Assembly (NCBI GenBank): GCA_030626845.1
Contig: DAOUTG010000004.1
Coordinates: 1-63,985, forward strand
Origin: Methylococcaceae bacterium
Lineage (GTDB): Bacteria; Pseudomonadota; Gammaproteobacteria; Methylococcales; Methylomonadaceae
DNA length: 63,985 nucleotides
Direction: 5' to 3'
Shown here: one piece after another, positions 58,143 to 63,985 of the stretch
Layout of the letters: the number at the start of each line of letters is the position of its first letter
Position numbering within the stretch: the stretch's first letter is position 1
Position numbers and translations under genes: made by a program
The notes under the pieces: generated by a model
Seen by the model: the letters and a program-made list of their open reading frames with translations, nothing else
Database searches by the model: none
Told to the model about the DNA's origin: nothing

Positions 58143-59603
58143 TTAATCGTTTAAAATCGCTCTTTTTAATCGCGTGCTAGTCGTTTCCATCATGTGTTCT
58201 TTAACGACTACACCAAATGTTTTCTCTAGCATTGAAAGGTAACTTTCGCTCTCATTGTATTCATGAAAGGCATTATCTCTAAAAGCGACAATTTCTTTAG
58301 CAGTTAAGTGTTTTGACGGTAAAGGTTGAATATTATAAGAATGCTGAGAGTATCCCGTCCACTCATCAGGTAATTTTAAATTTTCTTTTAGAGCAATATT
58401 ATACAATTGAGAACCAGGGTACGCCATTGCACAATAAAAATTCGCAAATTCACAATTAAGGGCTTTTGCCATCTCTAAGGTTTCAGTCATTGACTCAAGC
58501 GTGTCATCTTGTAAACCAAAGATAAAGTTACCAATCACTCGAATCCCTGCCGCTTGAATTTCACTGACAATTTCAGCAATATCACGCGGTTTCATTTTTT
58601 TAGAGGCCCCGTCTCGAACATCAGCATTCGCAGATTCAATCCCTAATGCCAGCCAATTAATACCAGCTTGTTTTAATTTTTTAAGGGTTTTTTCTTTAAC
58701 GGTATCTACACGCGCATACGCCCAGATATTCAAATCAAGGTTTTGTTCAATCAATAAATCAACGATTTTCATGTAATGGTTTTCATTTAACACGAACATT
58801 TCGTCAATGATTTTTAAATTTTTAATCCCATATTTTTCACTTAATAAGGTAATTTCTTCAACAACTAATTCAGGGCTACGACAACGCAGGCTTGAGCCAC
58901 CAAAGGGCGCATTAATACAACAAAAAGTACAGCTATAAGGACAGCCTAAACTGGTATAAATTGCCCCATAAGGCTGACGGTTTTCTATATCATCAAAACA
59001 ATGCCAATTGTGAGCGCGATAAATTTCCATCGGCAATAAATCCCAAGCGGCAATCGGTAAATATTCGTCTAAATCTTTAATTAAAAGCGGTTTAGGATTA
59101 TGCTTGGTTTCGTTGTTTTCTTTATACCAAATCCCACTCACTTCTGATAATTTTTTATCACCTTGCAAATGCTCAAGTAATTCTTTTAAAGGAATTTGCT
59201 CTTCACCTTCAATAACAAAATCCGCATTTTCCTGCTCAAACGTTTGTTTAGATAATGCCGAGGCATGGAGACCCCCTAAAACCACGATTGAATCACTGCC
59301 TGTTTTAATCGCATTCACAATTTTACCGCTAATAGACATATTTTGCGTGGAAGCCGAAGGTTGGTTACCATAAACAATCACTGCAGTTAAACGCGGATTG
59401 AGTAATTTAACTTTTTGCGCGGTTTCAGCAGGTGAAATATTTTCAGCATTCGCATCAATAATAGCGACACTAAAGCCATTATTTCTTAAATACGCTGCAT
59501 AAGATGCAATTTGAAACGGGGGTTCGATAGCGGTTAAAGTTAAACCTAATTCTTGGAAAACCGCTTTTCGGTCGCCAGGGTTTATAAATACAATATCGGT
59601 CAT
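58143..59603 (-). CDS. B12-binding radical SAM protein
   Basis: 486 residues from the ATG at 59603; a GTG five codons earlier is also possible. N-terminal B12-binding domain (DIVFINPGDRKAVF, VIVYGNQPSA, VVLGGLHASAL), then radical SAM motif CPYSCTFC with further Cys residues, SLRCRSPELVVEEI, WAYARVDTV, and ALGIESAN. C-terminal helical part of about 100 residues. Such enzymes often methylate unactivated carbons or modify lipids (hopanoids, for example) or antibiotics. First gene of the polysaccharide transcript, 2 bases before the VTT gene. Substrate unknown; cobS in the window could help provide the cofactor. Confidence 0.88.
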   Translation of the reverse strand: MTDIVFINPGDRKAVFQELGLTLTAIEPPFQIASYAAYLRNNGFSVAIIDANAENISPAETAQKVKLLNPRLTAVIVYGNQPSASTQNMSISGKIVNAIKTGSDSIVVLGGLHASALSKQTFEQENADFVIEGEEQIPLKELLEHLQGDKKLSEVSGIWYKENNETKHNPKPLLIKDLDEYLPIAAWDLLPMEIYRAHNWHCFDDIENRQPYGAIYTSLGCPYSCTFCCINAPFGGSSLRCRSPELVVEEITLLSEKYGIKNLKIIDEMFVLNENHYMKIVDLLIEQNLDLNIWAYARVDTVKEKTLKKLKQAGINWLALGIESANADVRDGASKKMKPRDIAEIVSEIQAAGIRVIGNFIFGLQDDTLESMTETLEMAKALNCEFANFYCAMAYPGSQLYNIALKENLKLPDEWTGYSQHSYNIQPLPSKHLTAKEIVAFRDNAFHEYNESESYLSMLEKTFGVVVKEHMMETTSTRLKRAILND

Positions 59604-59832
59604 AAATAAAAATCTCACTTAATCATTTTCAGTAATTAGTCTAACAAAGATAACAGATTAGCGTGTTAAAAAACATAACCGAATAGACTAAAAAGACACT
59701 CATATCAAAAAATAATCACCCTATGGAAAAAAACAACCCTCTTTTCAAGTTTTTAGATACGATCTCACCTGCAAAAATAAACATAACTGTTTTATAATAG
59801 CTTCAATTTCTCCCCTTACTGCTTATTATTCA

Positions 59833-61506
59833 ATGCGACTTTTATTTTTTTTACTTATTTTACAGACTCCTTTTCTTATTGCCGCGCCTATTGAAGTCAG
59901 TGTTGATCGTGATCTCATTAAATCAAATGAGTCCTTTGATATTACATTTTCTAGTAATCAAGACCCCGATGCAAACCCTGATTTTAGTCCTTTAGAAAAA
60001 GATTTTGAAATATTAAATAAAAATCATGGCAGTACAATGTCATGGGTAAATGGTCAAAGTACCCGAGAAATTCACTGGACTTTTACCGTTATCGCTAAAA
60101 AAGCAGGAAAATTGCAAATTCCTGTCTTAAGTTTTGGTAGTGATAAAAGTCAAACTATCACTATTAATGTGACTAAAAATACGCCCTCCGCTTCCCATTC
60201 TTATAGTATCAACGCCCCTATTTTTTTAGAAGTTGAAGCGACCCCTAAGAACCCTTACCTACAATCACAAGTTATTTATACACTGCGTTTTTTTAGACGG
60301 GTTAATATTGTTGAAGCCAGATTAGCAGATCCTAAACTTGCTGATGCTGTGGTTGAAAAATTGGGTAAAGATAAAAATTATAGAACTGAGCGTGGCGGCA
60401 TGGTCTATGAAGTTGCCGAGCGTAGTTATGCTATTTTTCCACAAAAAAGTGGCACAATGACCATTCAACCCTTAAAATTAACTGCCGCAGTATTGATGGA
60501 TAATAGCTCACGAACGGGAGGTTTTTTTGGAACGCAAAGTACCAAACAAGAGCGCGTAGAGTCTGATGCAATCACCTTAAATGTTCGCCCTATTCCTAGT
60601 GAATTTACCGGTGATAAATGGTTGGCGGCAAAAAATATTACGCTCTCACAAAAATGGTCAGGTGATTATCAAGCAATGCAAGTAGGTGACCCTTTAACAC
60701 GGACTTTAACCCTCACTGTTGAAGGGGCAACTTTAGGGCAGCTCCCCCAATTACAACAATCATCTAAAGAAAAGCATTTAAAAAATTATCCTGACCAACC
60801 TTCTTTGAAAGAAAATAAAACTAAAACAGGGATTACTGCCATTAGAAAAGAAAAAGTGGCTTTTATTCCTTCCAAAGCAGGCAGCTATATTTTGCCTGAA
60901 ATAACCTTGGATTGGTTTAATATTAAAACAGAAAAAATGGAAACGGTAACGCTTCCAGAAACAATAGTGACAGCACTAGGGGGAATCGTTGAAGCAACAT
61001 CTCAACCTCAAACTAATACTAATCAACAAACAGTAAAAATTGAAACACCTCTCAAAGAGCCAAGCTTATCTTCTGAGGACAATACTTGGTTTTGGCAAAG
61101 CTTAAGTTTATTATTTGCCAGTGCTTGGTTAATTACTTTATTTTTATTTTTTAATAAAAAAGTACGCCCTGTTATTATTAAAACTGATGATAATGCGATT
61201 AATTTAAAAGCGGCTATCAAAGCATTAAAACACGCTTGTAAAGCAAATGATGCACAGGCTGCAAAACAAGCTTTAATGACGTGGGGACAATTGCAGTATG
61301 CAAGCTCTAGTTTAGGTGCATTAGCGAATCATTGTGAAGCACGTTTGCGTGATGAGATTTTAATTTTAAATCAAAACCTATATAGTCAACATTCAGATGA
61401 ATGGCATGGGAAAGCTTTGCTTCAGTTTTTTAGTGAACATAACGCGCGTACAAAAATTGATTCAAAAATTAATGATGACACCTTAGAGCCTCTTTATCGA
61501 ATCTAA
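59833..61506 (+). CDS. BatD-family protein
   Basis: 557 residues. Signal peptide (LLFFLLILQTPFLIAAPI), then immunoglobulin-like beta domains: VSVDRDLIKSNESFDITFSS, WTFTVIAKKAGKLQIP, LRFFRRVNIVEARL, IFPQKSGTMTIQPLKLTA. A single helix (WFWQSLSLLFASAWLITLFLFF, about 428-448) and a cytoplasmic tail follow. BatD usually goes with MoxR, BatA and BatB in aerotolerance/metal-chelatase gene sets; none of these is adjacent here. Likely periplasmic, membrane-anchored. Divergent from the polysaccharide block. Confidence 0.85.
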   Translation: MRLLFFLLILQTPFLIAAPIEVSVDRDLIKSNESFDITFSSNQDPDANPDFSPLEKDFEILNKNHGSTMSWVNGQSTREIHWTFTVIAKKAGKLQIPVLSFGSDKSQTITINVTKNTPSASHSYSINAPIFLEVEATPKNPYLQSQVIYTLRFFRRVNIVEARLADPKLADAVVEKLGKDKNYRTERGGMVYEVAERSYAIFPQKSGTMTIQPLKLTAAVLMDNSSRTGGFFGTQSTKQERVESDAITLNVRPIPSEFTGDKWLAAKNITLSQKWSGDYQAMQVGDPLTRTLTLTVEGATLGQLPQLQQSSKEKHLKNYPDQPSLKENKTKTGITAIRKEKVAFIPSKAGSYILPEITLDWFNIKTEKMETVTLPETIVTALGGIVEATSQPQTNTNQQTVKIETPLKEPSLSSEDNTWFWQSLSLLFASAWLITLFLFFNKKVRPVIIKTDDNAINLKAAIKALKHACKANDAQAAKQALMTWGQLQYASSSLGALANHCEARLRDEILILNQNLYSQHSDEWHGKALLQFFSEHNARTKIDSKINDDTLEPLYRI

Positions 61507-61518
61507 TAACCTGCCAGT

Positions 61519-61543
61519 GTAAGATGGGTTTAATTCACCCTAC
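61519..61543. repeat. Decayed GTAGGGTGGG-type palindrome
   Basis: GTAAGATGGGTTTAATTCAC and CCTAC resemble the stems at 32590 and 35162 but the arms pair poorly. It lies between batD and purD. Confidence 0.35.
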
Positions 61544-61581
61544 GCTGCTATTTTAAAACTATCTAAATTATATAAAATTTT

Positions 61582-62856
61582 ATGAAAATTCTTATCGTTG
61601 GCAGTGGTGGACGTGAACATGCACTTGCTTGGAAAGCAAAACAATCATCAACTGTTACCCAAGTTTTTGTCGCACCAGGTAATGCAGGGACTGCGCTTGA
61701 AGAAAACATTGAAAATATAGCGATTGCTGCTGATGATATAACTGCTTTAGTTGAATTTGCAAAAAACAAAGTAATTGACTTAACCATCATAGGGCCTGAA
61801 GTACCTTTAGTTGCAGGTATTGTCGATAGTTTTCAACAAGCAGGACTCGCCTGTTTTGGCCCTAGTGCCAAAGCTTCCCAACTTGAAGGTTCTAAAACTT
61901 TTTGCAAAGATTTTATGGCGCGACATAATATCCCAACCGCAGCTTATGAAACCTTCACTGAAACAAACGCTGCCATTGCATATATTAAAAAACAAGGTGT
62001 TCCCATTGTAGTCAAAGCTGATGGTCTTGCCGCTGGAAAAGGGGTTATCATCGCAGAAACACAGCAACAAGCGATTGCCGCTGTAGAAGATATGCTCTCT
62101 GGTAATAGTTTTGGGGCAGCAGGACATCGTGTGGTTATTGAAGAATTTTTAAACGGGGAAGAGGCAAGTTTTATTGTCATTGCTGATGGAAAAACTGCCT
62201 TACCAATGGCAACGTCTCAAGATCATAAAGCGCGTGATAATGGTGATAAAGGGCCCAATACGGGAGGAATGGGTGCTTATTCACCTGCACCTATTGTTAG
62301 TGCTGAAATTCATCAGCGTGTGATGGATCAGGTTATTAACCCAACTTTAAAAGGGATGGCAATGGAAGGCTGTGAATATACAGGCTTTTTATATGCAGGC
62401 TTAATGATTAATTCCGATGGCTCTATCAAAGTTCTTGAATATAATTGTCGTTTTGGTGATCCTGAAACTCAACCCATTATGATGCGTTTACAAAGTGATT
62501 TAGTTGAATTATGTTTAGGGGCATTAGACAAACGTCTTGATAAATTAACAACAAAGTGGGATCAACGCGCAGCATTAGGCGTTGTATTAGCGGCAGGCGG
62601 TTATCCTGATACTTATAACAAGGGTGATATTATTAAAGGCCTACCTGCTGAAGAAAGTGAAGACCGTAAAGTCTTTCATGCAGGAACAACTTTACAAGAA
62701 AATGGTGATGTCATTACCATGGGAGGGCGGGTTTTATGTGCTTGTGCTTTAGGTGATGATATAAAAATAGCACAAGAAAAATCTTACCAATTAACTCATA
62801 ATCTTAGTTGGGATAAGGTTTATTATCGGAATGATATAGGTTTTAAAGCAATTTAG
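61582..62856 (+). CDS. purD: Phosphoribosylamine-glycine ligase
   Basis: 424 residues, ATP-grasp enzyme that makes GAR in purine synthesis. Seen: VGSGGREHALAWKA, IGPEVPLVAGI, KTFCKDFMARHNIPTA, VKADGLAAGKGVI, NTGGMGAYSP and EYNCRFGDPETQ. Complete. A palindromic repeat copy lies 40 bases after its stop. purH, its usual neighbour in this class, is at the opposite end of the window. Confidence 0.97.
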   Translation: MKILIVGSGGREHALAWKAKQSSTVTQVFVAPGNAGTALEENIENIAIAADDITALVEFAKNKVIDLTIIGPEVPLVAGIVDSFQQAGLACFGPSAKASQLEGSKTFCKDFMARHNIPTAAYETFTETNAAIAYIKKQGVPIVVKADGLAAGKGVIIAETQQQAIAAVEDMLSGNSFGAAGHRVVIEEFLNGEEASFIVIADGKTALPMATSQDHKARDNGDKGPNTGGMGAYSPAPIVSAEIHQRVMDQVINPTLKGMAMEGCEYTGFLYAGLMINSDGSIKVLEYNCRFGDPETQPIMMRLQSDLVELCLGALDKRLDKLTTKWDQRAALGVVLAAGGYPDTYNKGDIIKGLPAEESEDRKVFHAGTTLQENGDVITMGGRVLCACALGDDIKIAQEKSYQLTHNLSWDKVYYRNDIGFKAI

Positions 62857-62896
62857 CTTAAATGGATAGCGGGCGAAAATATATATTATTTATCTC

Positions 62897-62994
62897 TGTA
62901 CATGCCAAAAATATAAAATGGAGTTCAAAAACATATTTCAGTATTTCATTGATTTATAAATAATTTATTTTTTACACTATTTTTGTCATGTACA
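62897..62994. repeat. MITE-like nested palindrome, copy B
   Basis: 98 bp with terminal repeats TGTACATGCCAAAAA and TTTTTGTCATGTACA (one mismatch). Compared with copy A the inner hairpin is partly deleted, leaving TGGAGTTCAAAAACAT with no matching arm. The right half (TTGATTTATAAATAATTTAT) is nearly the same as the fragment at 18973. Confidence 0.82.
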
Positions 62995-63265
62995 GGGATT
63001 ATTTATACAGGGGGAATGATCGGTTATTGTGCTAATCCTTTAACGTCCCTTTCTACTATTGAGCTTATCAGTATTTTTAATAAAAATGTCACCTTAATTA
63101 ATAACGGGTGTTACTTAGCAACATTTTTTAAAGCTTACAACTCATCAAAAAGTGTCAAGAAATCAAATTATTTTTTTATTATAAACTTTTTTTGAATTGT
63201 GTCATCAAAGATTAAAACACCTCCATCACCTCCAATTTTCACACTTCTTTTTTAATAAATTTCCC

Positions 63266-63374
63266 TTTGTATATTATAAAAATGTAAATCGGAGTTCAAA
63301 ACATGTTTTGGATTCCGATATTTTATTTATTTATAAGTAATTTATTTCTCATAATATTTTTTATAATGTACAAA
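63266..63374. repeat. MITE-like nested palindrome, copy C
   Basis: 109 bp with diverged ends: TTTGTATATTATAAAAA and its near-inverse TTTTTATAATGTACAAA (one mismatch). Both ends share the same changes from copy A (GAC replaced by TAT), so the pairing has been kept by compensating change. Inner hairpin ATCGGAGTTCAAAAC / GTTTTGGATTCCGAT (two mismatches) is intact. Confidence 0.78.
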
Positions 63375-63985
63375 GTAAATTTTCTAAGGTGTAGCTTTTT
63401 TCTAAAAAATAAAGTCACTTAATTATAACGGCTATGAACTTAAGGCAAGCCATTTTTAACTTTTTAATATTTACAAAAAAGTTAATAATTCTCTCAGTAG
63501 TTTATTTTATTAATAACCTTATTGTTAAATAAAAAATTTTATATAGATTAGGTTAATAATTAATATATTTTTAAACATTAAAAGTGAATTAATTTTAATA
63601 GAATAAGGTTTAATTATAATTTAAGAAATAAAAATAATATTATATTTTAATTATAAATTATTCACTAGTCCTTAAAATAAATATTTACTTGAATTATAGA
63701 CTTTATTATATTTAATAACCACAATATAAAATATAATATAAAGCATTATAAAAAATTGTAAATAATAATCATACCCCCTTATTTATAATGGTAGATATAA
63801 TTATATTTTAACTCAAATTTTTTTAAAATTTAATTTTTAAATATTTTAATTAAATATTAAAAACCTCTACTAATTATTTAATTATTTAATTATTTAATTA
63901 TTTATTAATTAGATTAATTATTAATTAGATTAATTAAAATTTTTATAAATTTTTGAATACTTTGATTCTCGTCTGAATTTTTAAA
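63375..63985. other. Gene-free, extremely AT-rich tail with short tandem repeats
   Basis: No credible coding frame. From about 63480 nearly all bases are A or T, with long runs. At 63873-63904 the 8-mer ATTATTTA occurs four times, and at 63905-63936 the 16-mer TTAATTAGATTAATTA occurs twice. No DnaA-box-like sequence or ORF was seen. The region 62995-63265 between repeat copies B and C also holds no convincing gene. It may be an island edge or silenced DNA. Confidence 0.6.

Noticed and set aside
62983-63195. A 70-codon frame after purD
   Set aside because: It begins inside repeat copy B, has no ribosome binding site, and its composition follows the surrounding noncoding AT-rich DNA.
63480-63985. 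Replication origin in the AT-rich tail
   Set aside because: No DnaA-box cluster and no origin-linked genes were seen; AT richness alone is not enough.

Overview
The window is a chromosomal stretch from a low-GC bacterium (mid-30s % GC by eye, not counted). Gene content and order point to the Gammaproteobacteria: dusB-fis-purH, coaD next to an Alvin-type ferredoxin, a gyrB carrying the long Gram-negative insert, DsbB, an RND pump, O-antigen ABC export and Lgt. A methanotroph-like (Methylococcales) or Thiotrichales-like host is plausible, but nothing here decides the order. No rRNA, tRNA or CRISPR array was recognised.

Layout. 1-2.5 kb: the 3' part of an N6-adenine DNA methyltransferase gene running off the left edge, then a small HvfA-like RiPP precursor with a frameshifted tail. 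2.6-14.6 kb: housekeeping genes (aminotransferase, uvrB, coaD-fdx, dusB-fis-purH) interleaved with a CHAT-ATPase, lipoproteins and a triple-receiver protein. 14.6-19 kb: an RND efflux pair. 19-32.6 kb: metG, two Rpn/PDDEXK_2 nucleases with 12-bp coding repeats, a truncated HMA protein, cobS, mtaB, a Roco (LRR-GTPase) protein, psd, ssb, and an overlapping K+ channel-RCK-dsbB operon. 32.6-40.7 kb: glgP, secA, and a DUF697/coiled-coil plus BON-OmpA pair. 40.7-41.3 kb: a graveyard of a TPR gene and a DDE transposase. 41.4-47.3 kb: lipoprotein, folA-ygfA, a CSD-DUF1294 protein, two perfect parS-like palindromes, gyrB-lgt. 47.5-59.6 kb: eleven tightly packed minus-strand genes for surface polysaccharide (B12-radical SAM, VTT protein, GT2, ManC, Wzm, Wzt, two methyltransferases, two GT4 enzymes, then trmL). 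59.8-62.9 kb: BatD and purD. 62.9-64 kb: two copies of a palindromic repeat and a very AT-rich tail without genes.

How parts work together. The polysaccharide block looks like an ABC-transporter-dependent pathway. ManC supplies GDP-mannose, GT4 and GT2 enzymes build the chain, and Wzm/Wzt (with a C-terminal extension) export it. One methyltransferase carries a long coiled coil and could cap the chain and measure its length, by analogy with WbdD. The K+ channel, a second RCK protein and DsbB are translationally coupled. folA and ygfA form a folate pair.

Most interesting signals: (1) the RiPP precursor whose Cys-rich tail lies one frame away; (2) twin parS-like sites just upstream of gyrB; (3) a MITE-like nested-palindrome family with perfect 15-bp terminal repeats and several decayed copies; (4) the coiled-coil methyltransferase beside Wzt; (5) standalone CHAT-ATPase and Roco proteins; (6) an abrupt G/C-skew switch inside the DNA methyltransferase gene.
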